Shown here one piece after another: positions 11,501 to 22,550 of a stretch of 64,000 nucleotides of DNA. The translations under genes were made by a program, and so were the position numbers. This DNA is from Syngnathus acus (taxonomy: Eukaryota > Chordata > Actinopteri > Syngnathiformes > Syngnathidae), in NCBI RefSeq assembly GCF_901709675.1, contig NC_051099.1, forward strand, positions 9,124,501-9,188,500. Reading direction: 5' to 3'. The stretch's first letter is position 1; every line of letters starts with the position of its first letter. The notes below the pieces were generated by a model. The model was given only the letters and a program-made list of their open reading frames with translations, was not told the DNA's origin and ran no database searches.

Positions 11501-14207
11501 CTGTCAAATCAGTCATATTTAAACTTGCGCAATGACGTCGGCATGCGGTCGCGGAGGAAAACGTAGGTTTTGTGGGGAATTTTTAGCAGCATGGGCGATA
11601 ATTAGAGGTATCAATGTTTTTTATTTATGTCATCGCTAACACACACTGGGCGATTATTAGAATATGGGCGATAATTAGAATAAATACGGTAACTCATTTT
11701 AATATAGAAGCTGGTGTAACACAACAGATTTTTGTTGGTGGAGTGCCTCAAGATTTTTTCCAATAAAAAGGTGTGGCGTGGATGAAAAAAGGCTGGGTTC
11801 GAGTGAGTAGGCCAAGATGGCCATTTGACATCCGCTATCAAAAATTTTGCTAACTGCTTGATTGGTCCCCCAAATGTTAAAAAGTCAATACTAGCCGTTT
11901 AGCGTAGTGGGCGGGCAGGCGGGCAAACAACGCAAGGCGAGCGCTGCTCACCTTTTGCCATAGTGACTCTCTGGAGGCTAAACTGGAGCAGGCCGCCACA
12001 AACCAGCAATTGCCTAGCTGCCCCTGGTGGAGGTCGTGAGCGCTGATGCCGTCCACAAACAGGTGAGGATCCTCGCACAGCTCCTGCATGCGTGTGTAAA
12101 AAAGAAAGGGCTCGTTCATTGGCAACATTCAAAGACAGACGTGATTGGATTTTGAAAAAAACAGGCCGGGCTAATGCAAGCTCCTCCCTGAGGGCTGATT
12201 TTTTCACTATCTTTCTCTTAGACTTTGGTGCTGTCTTGTGTCATCTCAGGCTTGCATGTGTGCAAAATGTGTGGCGAGCAAACTGTGTATATACAGCGGA
12301 AGGAATCACTTTTGGTCCCATGCCACTTCACATAGAGGGAGTGGGTGGTTGTTAACAAAGGCAGGCCAGACCAACGCATGCGTCTTCTGCTGACGTGGAG
12401 GAGACCTTCAATGCATTTGAGAAATCACATTTAGCCAGCGAGCAAGCGCACGTGTCCAGGTCCATTTGGGGCCTCTGTGCGGTCTTTGGTTACAACTAAC
12501 AATGTGGCGCTCAATTAGCTGCTGCAGTGTTTTCTCTCTCACACTTGCATTGTGCAAGTTGGGCTCGGAACCTCACTGTTTACAGAGAGACGAGCCGCCG
12601 CCCGCCTCCCTTTTTTGTCCATGTTGCACTTTTTTGTACAAATGCATTAAAAACAAGGATGACTCAGCAGAGGCAATACAGAATGTAGCTTATTTATGAT
12701 GTCAGAATGGCGCCTCATCGCCGACGTTGCACGACCCGGCGATGACTGTTTGTAGAACAGCTAAGGTTTCGGTCCACGGCGGCATCAACTGTCGCGGCGT
12801 GGCGGAAACAAAGAGAGTGGCTCTTCCCGACCGGATGAAGGGGGTCATCTCAGGCAGGAGAGTATTAAAAGAGTATTGATGGCAACGCAGCCTCCGCAGA
12901 CGGGAAAGTTATGCCGATGCCGCGGCCGTGCGCCATCTAATGATTTACCCGCTCGCTGGCCCGCTCTGCAGTCGGCACCATGCATCCATCCATCAACCCT
13001 GCAGACAAAGTGCCCACCGTATTGCAAACACTTGGTAAATATGCCCGCATGGCAACAGGAATGACCTGAGTGTGTCCTGTCGTGACTCTCCTCGATGAGG
13101 GCGAGGGCGGAACGGAGACGGCATACTGGAGCCAAGCAGACGCGTGTCGGGGCGCAATGTTTTCAACAAATTGAACGAGGAAAAACGGTCAAGTGGCAGC
13201 TCAGTGAGACGGCTCTGGATGAGGAACCGTTTTATAAGTGCCTACGCTTGATGCCGCCACCGGGACTTTGGCAAGAGAAAAATACTTTTCCCCCCCACAA
13301 AAATGACCCCCCCCCCTACACTTTCAATGTCTGGAACATTTGCTTCTCTCTGGGCGGCTACATGTCAGTGGTTTGCTGTTAAACTTGATGATTGTGCACT
13401 TTCCCCATGGCGGCGAGCTTTCGGTGGCCATTAGGAGGAAGACGGGGAAACCCGCTTAATGCTTCCTGTGGAACTAATGTACGCTGGGGGTGAACTTGTG
13501 TGGTAAATGTCCATTATTGCTCTGGCGGTAGTGCTCATTCGGGCTTTGTTATTAAAAGGTACATTAGTCTAACCTTCTTGCGGGAGTGCAGTCGTTATCT
13601 ACTTAGGCCAAGGAATGAATAGAGGGAATCGTGTTTATCTAGGCATGTAAAGACCGAGACAAAATCAAATGCGCGTCATTTAATCGTGTCGAAATGCTAC
13701 AGCGTGCCCAGTTCGGTTCCTCCATGCTTTTCTCCTCTCACGGCGTTCAGTGCGCGTGACTGACGTCTGCGCAGAGCGAAACATATCATCTCTGTCACCC
13801 AGTTTCCATGGCAATGCGTGCCGCCGCTGCAAAAAGAGGCTACTCCATCCGCAACCACATCAGTGTGCTTGGACGATTACCCTTTATGCTCATCGGGGAG
13901 TCAAGCGCAATACTGCAACATCCGGCGAAGACACAGGCTAAGCTAACGTGTGTGCTTATTTTCTCCAATTTTACCCGTGTACTCGGAGAAACGCATGTGT
14001 GCTTGTTCTGACGCATTTGCAGGTTTGTTTGGAGCGACTCACTCGCGGTCTTTTCCACACCACGCGTCCGATCCTGTTGCCCAGGTAGAAGAGCGAGTCG
14101 TCGACGGCGGGGAAGCAGGGGTCCTCGAAGAGCAGGCCACTCTGCAGGCACTGCCTCTTCATGGTGGAGTACTGCTGCCCCTCGAAGGCCTTCACCGACG
14201 CAAACAT
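5511..14207 (-). CDS. CAPN5: Calpain-5 (12 coding exons, complete)
   Basis: Non-classical Ca2+-dependent cysteine protease, with a C-terminal C2 domain instead of a penta-EF-hand. Coding exons: 14207-14043, 12083-11952, 9065-8857, 8690-8498, 8109-7916, 7784-7707, 7508-7313, 7240-7118, 6945-6749, 6401-6280, 6149-6013, 5693-5511. They join without frame breaks to 642 aa (human about 640). The catalytic triad falls at Cys81 (GNCWF), His252 (GHAYAV) and Asn284 (RNPWG). The order is protease core PC1/PC2, the C2-like domain (FVYDV-like exon 8 through VFTDVPSDC) and a terminal C2 domain ([14 protein letters not shown] to the end LTNI). Exon 3 appears to use donor gttagt, giving AKVYGCY at the join. 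OMP lies in intron 2 on the other strand. Start chosen at [10 protein letters not shown], as in vertebrate CAPN5. Confidence 0.96.
8161..8364. repeat. 68-bp tandem repeat, 3 copies, in CAPN5 intron 4
   Basis: Three imperfect head-to-tail units, each containing 'tgtgctccttgactg' or close to it and ending in 'cacctcctttttcc', start near 8161, 8229 and 8297. They are intronic (between the exons at 8690-8498 and 8109-7916) and non-coding. Confidence 0.8.
9643..10152 (+). CDS. OMP: Olfactory marker protein, nested in CAPN5 intron 2
   Basis: Small cytosolic protein abundant in mature olfactory sensory neurons, implicated in cAMP signal kinetics. One uninterrupted exon encodes about 169 aa from the ATG at 9643 (MSHSS); the ATG at 9670 (MANTLEL) would give 160 aa, close to the mammalian length of about 163. 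An upstream in-frame ATG at 9580 is less likely. Recognisable family blocks are [44 protein letters not shown] and [17 protein letters not shown]. The gene is intronless, as OMP is elsewhere, and lies antisense between CAPN5 exons 2 and 3. The nested position supports orthology as strongly as the sequence does. Confidence 0.95.
   Translation: MSHSSLLAFMANTLELRFGPDPQLSEVMRLRVQSLQQRGQKRQDGERLLRPDEAVYRLDFAQQSLRFSHWTVRLARPGRLAITATSQLWTPDLTHLMTPQLLEPPAVFWSVVGNPRQTGTECYEANVCELGERITELAKVRKVIYFLFAFGEGCCPDAVDCSIAFTAGS
11277..11692. mobile_element. Possible TA-flanked inverted-repeat element, right end only clear
   Basis: The motif 'gggcgataattagaa' or a variant occurs four times (near 11284, 11592, 11648 and 11667), and the right end is 'aataaatacgg' followed by TA. 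This repeated-motif architecture ending in CGG-TA resembles the better preserved elements at 22877 and 44081, but the sequence differs and no clean left terminus was found. It lies in CAPN5 intron 2. Intronic sequence between OMP and this point has no other feature I can name. Confidence 0.3.
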
Positions 14208-15294
14208 GCCTGCGGCGCAGGAGAGGACATTTTAAAAAAGCGACCATCCGTCCATCCAACTTCTTCCGCTTATCAGAAAGCCCGGGCTTCCCATATTCCT
14301 ATGGCACAGCAGGGACAAAGTCCACAAGCGCAAGTAGATTGGTCACCTGAGAAAATGAGCGCAAAGTGTTATTAAATTATTTCTTCTGTTTTCCTAGTCC
14401 CACCCACCACCCACTCCTCGCTTGACTGACACCTTCATCGTTAGCCATCTCGGCGGGAACTAAAGGTCCTGTTGTGAGTGCACCTGATTCTTCTGGATTC
14501 CCAATGATTAATCCGTCTAATTATCACAGTTATGCAGAGAGGAAGACATCGATTGATAACGGGGCCGGGTCGCTCTCAAATGGAGCCGTCTTGATAGATA
14601 ACCGTGCCACTGGACAGCGCTCTCTACCATTTACCCTAATTTGTCTCTGGCAAATGCCACTGGTCAATCTTGTAAATTTCAATACTGATGTCATACCTGG
14701 CGCTAGCGTCGACGTATCAGATTGATATGAGTGAGGCTGGATTTCTAAATGTGCAAACTCCACAAACACAGTCCAAAAATCAACTCTTGGACCAATGTGT
14801 TTTGCCTGGAATTAAGGATTTTTTTCCATTGGATCCACAAAATGAACACTCAATGAATTCTAATGACATGAATTACAAATAAGACAACAACAAAAAAAGA
14901 ATTTATATCCATCGACACAAAGCATCTGCCTATCACATTTGAGGACAACTCATGCGGGAGACTTGCAGTAATAGGATATCATCTTATACTGTAAGTTTAA
15001 TGAAGAGACACTACAGTATAGATGATGTACTATCCAGGGGGGGGTCATTCTTTCCTCGCACTTGGATGGACCTAAACTTCAGAGACACTGAGAGGGGGGG
15101 CCGTCAAACCGTTACCATGGACATATCCGCTGATGCTTTTGAGAGGAGTCGTGACAACCAAACAAACTGGACGTAACAGCAATTTTCCTTGCTGGGAAGG
15201 GTGATTATAACGACAAGCGTCAAATCAAGAGCGCGCGCAGCTGTCAGGTAGGCAGTGTGACATTGCGGCTGGCCTCTGAGTGTGCGCTGCTGTT

Positions 15295-15314
15295 TGGGGG
15301 GGGGGGGGGGGGGG
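15295..15314. repeat. Poly-G run (about 20 G)
   Basis: An uninterrupted G tract upstream of CAPN5, followed shortly by a GA microsatellite. Such runs are prone to assembly error. Confidence 0.9.
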
Positions 15315-15394
15315 TGGCTGACTGATTGAGTCTGCTTCCACTGTCAGACTGATTAAACTTGTAGCTGTGAAGAAGGAGCAGTAATGCACCAAAG

Positions 15395-15504
<110 letters not shown>

Positions 15505-15552
15505 TGTGTTCCAACACATCAGACCTCATCTACCCTGCAACTGAGTGAGGAG

Positions 15553-15705
15553 GCAGAGGCTGTGGCAGAGGCTGTGGCAGAGGCTGTGGCAGAGGCTGTG
15601 GCAGAGGCTGTGGCAGAGGCTGTGGCAGAGGCTGTGGCAGAGGCTGTGGCAGAGGCTGTGGCGGCGGCTGTGGCGGCGGCTGTGGCGGCGGCTGTGGCGG
15701 CGGCA
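15553..15705. repeat. 12-bp minisatellite, about 12-13 units
   Basis: Units of 'gcagaggctgtg' repeat about nine times and then switch to the variant 'gcggcggctgtg' for the last units. The 12-bp period keeps all frames open on both strands and creates false repeat peptides of the RLWQ and AEAV type. The block switch from one variant to the other suggests two rounds of local expansion. Confidence 0.95.
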
Positions 15706-17472
15706 GCGACGGGCTATCCCAGGCTTCCCATCTCCTCCCGCCCTCTGCGGCACCAACGTCTCCCGCTGCTGGCTCAAATGCAGGCTTGGCTCCGACATTG
15801 CCTGGCTCCTTGGTGATCGCCTGTTCGTTCTGAAGCCAAATTAACCCCGGCGGAAACCCATCTGGTTGATTACCAGAGGAGGCCTTAGAATCCTCACAAT
15901 ATCAAGCCGTGTTAATAGTGTGAGCAGCATTAGCAGCATTTTTGCAAATGAAATTTGCTTGGCTTTCAACTCATATCGGCAAAACACTCTACTTCAAAAC
16001 ACAGCGTAATACTAGGCTGTCATTTCAAAGAACACAAATGTATTTTGGCCGGAAAATGTATGTTTATTATATTATGCCTTTAAACTCCTCGTTTTGGATC
16101 TCTGTGTAAAAAAAAGCTCTTAGTTGAGCAATTGTTAAATAATGAAAGAGACGATGATTAAAATTAAAATAAATAAATCGAAACTTTTAAATGAACCGGT
16201 CGATAGTCAGTAGATAGTCAATGATGCGTGGGACAAAGAGGAAGCCATTAAACTTTGGGGCCATTTAAGATTGATATTTTCATAATGAAGGCCGATAAAG
16301 ACACCTCGGCTGTTTAAAACAGAGGCGGCGGAAGCGACAAATCACACTCCAGTGGGGCAAATAAAGTTACGCTTCAAACCGTTCTGCCCACATAAAGAGC
16401 AGAGAAAGTCTACACACTCCAGCCCAAGTGAGACCAAAATCAATTATTTCAAAACTTTTTCCACCATTAAAGTCAACTATATAAAACAATATAGGAAAAA
16501 CAGAGAGCTGAGATAAGTGTGCACACCCTCTTGCAACTTGGGGTGTGGTTACGTTCAGAATTACCCACTCATGATTCGTCAGTCTCGGCATACAATTAAA
16601 GTGCTTCTGGTTAACCCCAAATATACCTCCGATGTTCCAGTCTGTTCTACCTGTAAGATTACAAACATCTTTAGCTTTATTTTCCTGATAAAAAACTCAA
16701 ATGTTCTCCTTTTTAAAAATAAACAAAACAATAAATCTATCCGCAGCCAAATAAATGCCAGCTTGTTCTCCGTGCTGCTGTGTCTATGCATGCACTTAAT
16801 GTGTCTTGTCTGTCTTCCCAGCTCTCTGTGCTGTGCACAACGATGCACTTACTTCGCGGGATAACTAATTCATTACTTGTGGACCACGGAGGAAGATAGC
16901 TCCAAAAGATCACACAAATTCTTGAATGAAAGAAGAAAATCCTCACTTTAACAAGATTCCTCTGGGCATGATCTCACAAGATGGTGCCCAATCAAGCAAA
17001 TTGGGTAAGAATTTCAGGAAAGAATGAAGGCGAGGTTAAAACCACGGTAGCGCTAATTCGGTGGCATTTTTGCTTGTTGGTGTGCGGTGAGATTTTCGCT
17101 CATGTAAAGCATGTGCTTTGCCCCAGTAAAGATTGGAAAACACTGGATTATTGGATGTCTATAATAATCCTGTCAAGTAGTGATACTTTTCTCCTTATTT
17201 TCTTTGAGTCAGTGCTGGAGGAAAAAAATCGAATTGAAACAATAGCATAGTGCTCCTATTACATATATTCTGCTATATCATGCACATTGTACATATGAAA
17301 GGATGCTTTAGTGGTGTGTTTCTGTATCCTATGATTTGTAAGTAGAAAAAATGAAGCAGTGAGTAAGTAATAGCATCGTGGTTCTCCTGCGATTTTCAGA
17401 GCCGCCCCACCGTCGCCGCCCCCCACGAGCACCTGCGCCCCCGGCGGCGCGCGACGTCGAGCGCCCGGTTAC

Positions 17473-17700
17473 CTGCACAGAGGCCTCTCCCGTGGCAACG
17501 CGGTTCCCTCTCTCTCTCTCTCTCTCGCTCTCTCTCTCGGGTCCTCCTCCGGGGGTTAGGGGGCGGTGGGGAGTCCAGCGGGTCCGACACTAGCTCTCTG
17601 CGGGGGCGGGGGAGGTGGGCTGGCCGGGTTCCTCGCCTCGCTCCCTGTCTGGTCCTCTCCTCCGCCGGAGCACCGCTCTCCTCCTCCGCCTCCTCCGCCA
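17473..17700 (-). promoter_or_regulatory. CAPN5: Putative CAPN5 non-coding first exon and CpG-rich promoter
   Basis: A GC- and CpG-rich stretch 3.3 kb upstream of the CAPN5 ATG ends, on the minus strand, in a consensus donor (gtgcag then gtaacc at 17472). Purine-rich sequence precedes it on that strand. This fits a 5' UTR exon spliced to the ATG exon. The right boundary is arbitrary and there is no transcript evidence. A (CT)n tract lies at 17507-17539 inside it. Confidence 0.35.
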
Positions 17701-18063
17701 AAAGCAAGAGTCAAGCTGGCGTGTATCACTCCGCGGTGACATCGGACGTTTACTGGGTTCTCAAATAATGAAACATTGTACAATATTTTAAGATGCTTTA
17801 AAGAAATCATGTATATTATTCAAGTGAAAAATAATTATGAACACCGAAAAAACATTTTATAAGGTCAGCCTTATCCCGAAATGGCAAACTTCAGAGCTAG
17901 CTTGCTGAGCTAACGTCTCCATTAAAAATACTTATCGACAACACTCGATGCTTTGTTCCACTGAATAAGAGAAAGCTCATTCGTCAACCCCTCGTATATT
18001 TTCTAATACTGACAGTCACGAAGCAGTTAAAATTGGTATTATACTCTCACCTTATTAGGTTTT

Positions 18064-18133
18064 GGCTGATGGTGTAATGGTACACTCGCCTGTCTTGTGT
18101 GCAGGTACCGTGAGTTCGATTCTCACATGTGCC
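18064..18133 (+). tRNA. tRNA-like sequence (degenerate, or head of a tRNA-derived SINE)
   Basis: A 70-nt stretch can fold as a tRNA. The T arm is perfect (gtgag/ctcac around ttcgatt). The D arm pairs gtgt with acac. The anticodon stem pairs cctgt with gcagg around a 7-nt loop whose centre reads TGT (threonine if real). The acceptor stem GGCTGAT/ATGTGCC has two mismatches, so a pseudogene or SINE head is more likely than a working tRNA. A- and B-box-like promoters are present. Confidence 0.35.
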
Positions 18134-18723
18134 GGTTTGTGACTTAAATAACAAATAAACCCATTTTCATTAAAAATCGTTTTGAATGTATTTTGAAAGC
18201 AACCTCCAGGAAGTCGTCTGTTGAGGGAAAGCAGACAGACTGGTCATGCGCAGAGCCGAGCGGCCTGCTCAAATCCCTAGGCTCTTTTGACACAAATAAG
18301 AGGATGCAATATACTGTGATTAATAAACGAGCCGTCTAATTAAAGTCGGGCCAGTTTCCTTAGCTGCCTTCTGTCTATATTAGAAAAGAAAGAATATGTC
18401 AATCTGCATCTCTGCCTTCCTGACCCCGTTCGTACCGTTTTTCCTGCCCTCAGACGTCCTTTTTATTCATGCATTCATCCTTTCTTCCTTTGCCAAATTT
18501 GCTTTTATGTCTTCCTTCCACGCCAGACTTGCCTTTTCTTCTTTCACAATCGCTTCTTTCTTTCCGTAAACTGCTACTCTGCTTTCCCTGCCTACTTGTC
18601 CGCAAGAAACAGCCATCAAATGTGCGGAATAATTTTAAAGCTTTGCTCTGACGCCCCCTTCTGGCTTCCGCGATTCACCAGATAAATGGAATGTCCTGGA
18701 AACAGGACAAAACTTATATATAT

Positions 18724-19096
18724 ATCCATCCATCCATCCATCCATTTTCTGAACCGCTTAGTCCCCACGGGGGTCGCGGGAGTGCTGGAGCCTATCCCAG
18801 CCGTCAACGGGCAGTAGGCGGGGGACACCCTGAACCGGTTGCCAGCCGATCGCAGGGCACACAGAGACAAACAACCATTTGCACTCGCACTCACACCTAG
18901 GGACAATTTGGAGTCTTCAATCGGCCTACCAAGCATGTTTTTGGGATGTGGGAGGAAACCGGAGTGCCCGGAGAAAACCCACGCGGGCCCGGGGAGAACA
19001 TGCAAACTCCACACAGGGAGGGCCGGAGGTGGAATCGAACCCGCACCCTCCTAACTGTGAGGCGGACGTGCTACCCAGTGCCCCACCGAGCCGCCT
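18724..19096 (-). mobile_element. V-SINE (DANA-like) with target-site duplication
   Basis: Read on the minus strand, a tRNA-like head (ggcggctcggtggg, B box gggttcgattcc) is followed by the conserved V-domain (tgtggagtttgcatgttctc, then tccggtttcctcccaca). The LINE-like tail ends in (ATGG)n. It is flanked by matching 'aaaacttatatatat' copies at 18711-18725 and 19097-19111, a clear target-site duplication. V-SINEs are widespread in fish. Confidence 0.93.
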
Positions 19097-19348
19097 AAAA
19101 CTTATATATATATAAAAAAATAAAAAAAAATTCTGGGGGTGGGGTCTGAAGCATCCACGGAGACGTCTCATGGTAAATCCACTTTTCTTGCTTTTATTTT
19201 CATTTTCTTGTGTATTAGGACTCTCCAAGAGTGTAGAAAAGTGCAATCTATCCCTCGAGGTGCTGCCGCGATACTTTTATGATCTGTTTGGGGGCTATTT
19301 TTTACTCCGTTCAGTTTTCTCCGTTTTCTATTACGTATTATCTATTAC

Positions 19349-20120
19349 TAGGGGTGTAAATCGCGGGTTTTTCCACGATACGATATCATATCGATACAAA
19401 GGATCACGATACGATTGTTGCCGGTATCTAAAGCCTGCTGTGATTCATTCACGATACATCACGATATAGTGCTCCACGATCGATATTTTTATTTTTATTT
19501 TATTTTTTTAAAATAAAAAATATAGAACAATATCCTGATTTATAACAATTCATACGCAAAATCAACAAGGTACTGCAAACTCTTTATTTAGGAAATTACA
19601 AGAGTATTGTAGTATACAAAGTGCTTATTTTAACACTGAACTTTATCGAATTCCTATATTTTTTCTCATATAAGTAAAGAAAAATGAATATTCTTTCTTT
19701 TTTTGTAATACCATTAACTTTAAAGTGCATTACTGAACTATTTATTTACAATCATTTTAGTTGTCCGTTGAGCCATCTTTTCTTTGGAATCCAAAGTGCT
19801 TCCAAACGAATGACTTGAAGCCCAAAGGGGAGCGAATTTCCTCGTCTTCTTGGACACTAGCCATAGCACCAGCCCAGGAGCCGCGTAGTTGTCGGCTCCC
19901 CTTTCACGTGCCTGCTCTGCTCACAACACAGCACGCCGCGTACTGCTCCCGGAAAGAGGAAGCAAGCAACAATGAACTGGATTTCAAAATAAAGTCGCGT
20001 CTAATGTCCGAGGTCAAACACGGCGATATAAATCGATGTTTACGTTTAGCATCGATGCCAATAAATCGTAGAGCATTATATAGATTAATCGATGTGTATC
20101 GATGAATCGTTACACCCCTA
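19349..20120. mobile_element. Non-autonomous hAT-type element (772 bp)
   Basis: Terminal inverted repeats TAGGGGTGTAA at both ends are bordered by an exact 8-bp duplication, TCTATTAC (19341-19348 and 20121-20128), diagnostic of hAT insertion. The subterminal regions are rich in cgat/atcgat motifs. No transposase frame is present, so it must be moved in trans. It lies between CAPN5 and CUL5. Confidence 0.9.
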
Positions 20121-20128
20121 TCTATTAC

Positions 20129-21799
20129 ATCACATCCGTTGGCGTGGGACGAATCAAACAAGGTAAGGGTGCTGCCACACGGTTTCGCAAATCCGCCATC
20201 TTTATTACTCGGAGAGACTTTTGTAATCCGAAATAACTCAAGGATGCCGAAGTGGAGAGATCAAAATTTTCCGTTATTGGATGCATCGATCCACACAAAT
20301 CATTGCACCGTCCCCCAACATCAGATCCTCAAAGAAGCGCCTGGTCAAATTTAATTTTTTAAGCAGTGTTCCCACGTCTGTTGGCAAAGTCCTGCTTGTT
20401 CGAGGACAAGTGTTTCAGAAATATTTTGTCAGTCTAGAGAAGGATTTGCCGAAAGACTTTGTTTCGTTGATGGTTAACTTCCTTCAATCTATGGAAATGA
20501 CAGACACAGTAAAGCGGTAAGCTTGAGATGACAAAAATAATACACTGTATTTCACTTTAATAATTGTGTTAAATGCATTCGTTAGCTTCTCGCTAACGCT
20601 AGTCCTAGCTTACTTCGTAACTTGACTGCAGTGCTTGTTTACAAGACGTTTTCATAAATATTGTGAGGGGATTTGTTACGCGTTATGGACAAGTCTTCTG
20701 CCATTTACATCTTTTACTCAATCAAAACGTTTGTGGCGCAAGTAGACGCGACTGTTGAAATAATTGTATAGTGGAGAACTGGCCGCCCCTGGCAGAGGGC
20801 CTCAATTTACGAGTAGAACCCCCTTGCTCCAACAAAGCTACACTTTTGGCTCTTATCCGATACCTCCCTTCCGCGCATAGATTATTGTTGCCCGGGCCTA
20901 TCTTTCTTTATTAGGCAGGTATTATAGCAATACTTCAATCTGTTGAAGTAATTGTATGAGTTATCCCATATTTACTCAATATTACTGTTTTGTGTTAGTT
21001 TGGCAAGAAAATAAACTTAGCAATAGACAGTCTAGTTGCATTGTTCCACAGGAAAACGGCACTTAGCAGCTTCGAGATATCTCACTAACCACAGCTGAGG
21101 AGATGTCAACCTGCGAAGGAGGAACGACACAGGAACCAGATCCCAACTGTCGGGGTCACGGAGTGAAAAGGCCCCAATCTGCTTGAACAATAATCCATTT
21201 ATTGCAGTGTTACCTGAACAGCGTTGCTACTGACTTAATTTCCCTTACCCTTTAGTGTCGCAACGCCCATGTAACCTGCTTCTCAACAGATTAAAAAGAG
21301 GAGGAAAACAGGGAGTTTTCAGAATTGATGGAGAATGTGACTGAAACGCTCTCTGTTAGTTCTCCTCGCGAGTAAAGCAATTACTCGTTGTCTTCTCCTC
21401 TGTTTCAGTGGGTAAACGAATGCCTGATGGTGCTTAGACCTGACAGCTACCTCGACTAAAAAACGACAAATATGTCAACTGGAAAGGGAGGCGCACATCT
21501 TGCGGCCAGGATGGAGTGGGGTATGAAGCATCTCATTTGCATTTAAAGAGACTGCACCAAAACGGCTTGCTCTGAGCCGCACCTCAGAACAAGTAGAAAA
21601 CCTGTGATGCTATCAAAACAAAGAATTCAGACAGAAGCATCGCTGTTCCACTTCATATAGACCACAACTGAATGAGTAAAATGTAAAACAGTAGAATTTA
21701 TTACCGTGATACGCAAGCTTTAAAGGTCAGAATTAACAAACTATGTAGTTAAGGCAGCACAAAGAGGCGCGTCGGCAAATCTTTCATGTTAAGGTGCTG
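20129..21799. other. Intergenic sequence without recognisable features
   Basis: Between the hAT element and the CUL5 3' UTR. An open frame at 20281-20520 (79 codons) has no motif I recognise and no orthologue comes to mind; it ends right at a taagct. Nothing else was noted. Confidence 0.4.
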
Positions 21800-21814
21800 T
21801 TTATTTTATTTATT
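21800..21814 (-). terminator. CUL5: CUL5 polyadenylation signal cluster
   Basis: Three overlapping AATAAA hexamers on the minus strand (TTTATT on plus), about 740 bp beyond the CUL5 stop codon. This would give a 3' UTR of ordinary length. The assignment is inferred. Confidence 0.5.
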
Positions 21815-22550
21815 CACATCTCGCGGTACACACTGCTGAAAAGCTTTTGATAATACTGACTCGGGTTTCTGACCCGGTTTAAACCTTCAACACCGCCCTT
21901 CGTTGACCCTGAGGACATTTCGCAATCCAAAACGTCCATCCCACTTCTTCCTTTATCCCCCTCAGAAAACCGAAATTTCAATTCTGGGGGTGGGTGGGGT
22001 GGGTGGGGTAAAGGCGGTCCCGTGTCGATCTGGCACTGTACGCAAAAAAAGGAATTCCTGATTAAGTGATACTTACTCTCACAAGAACAACACAAACTAA
22101 GCCCAAGTCCCACAGTGCCTTAAAGCGACTAGCTGGAGGCTTTGCTCGCACAGGCAAAGACAAATTGTGTGTTTCCTCCCCCACATCCCGCAGCGTTTGT
22201 CTGTAGGATTCCACAAGCGTCGGGTAGGCGTGAGCTAGCCGGCACGCCGTCGCAGCGTTTCGGAAGGGGTGAAACAAAACATGAATGGCAGCCTCCCAAA
22301 TAAAAACAGTGAAAACCATGAGGGGCAGGCTTTGCTTTTCTTCTTGATGCAACCTTAAGGCAGGAAGTGTTTTGAAGTAGTCTTTTGATTCATGCCTCCC
22401 TGCACAGGATTTCATTTTAAATAGAGCACGGGGGAGTGGGAAATGGTGCGACGGGGGCAGAGCGGGCCGAGAAGTGGTCGAGCGTCCGTCAGGCCCCTTT
22501 GAGTGGGGGTGGGGGTGGAGGGGGGGCGGGGGGTTGTCCAAAGCGTCGTG

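Noticed and set aside
15553-15705. Regular short repeats resembling an array
   Set aside because: 12-bp contiguous units without spacers in a vertebrate genome are a minisatellite, not CRISPR.
15545-15844. Long repeat-peptide frames (RLWQ and AEAV types) on both strands
   Set aside because: They are products of the 12-bp minisatellite, whose period keeps every frame open; no start context or conserved flanking protein.
18616-19246. Several overlapping frames on both strands
   Set aside because: They lie in the V-SINE and its flanks; no protein family.
20281-20520. 79-codon plus-strand frame between the hAT element and CUL5
   Set aside because: No recognised motif, no clear splice partners, in a repeat-rich intergenic area; not enough to call a gene.
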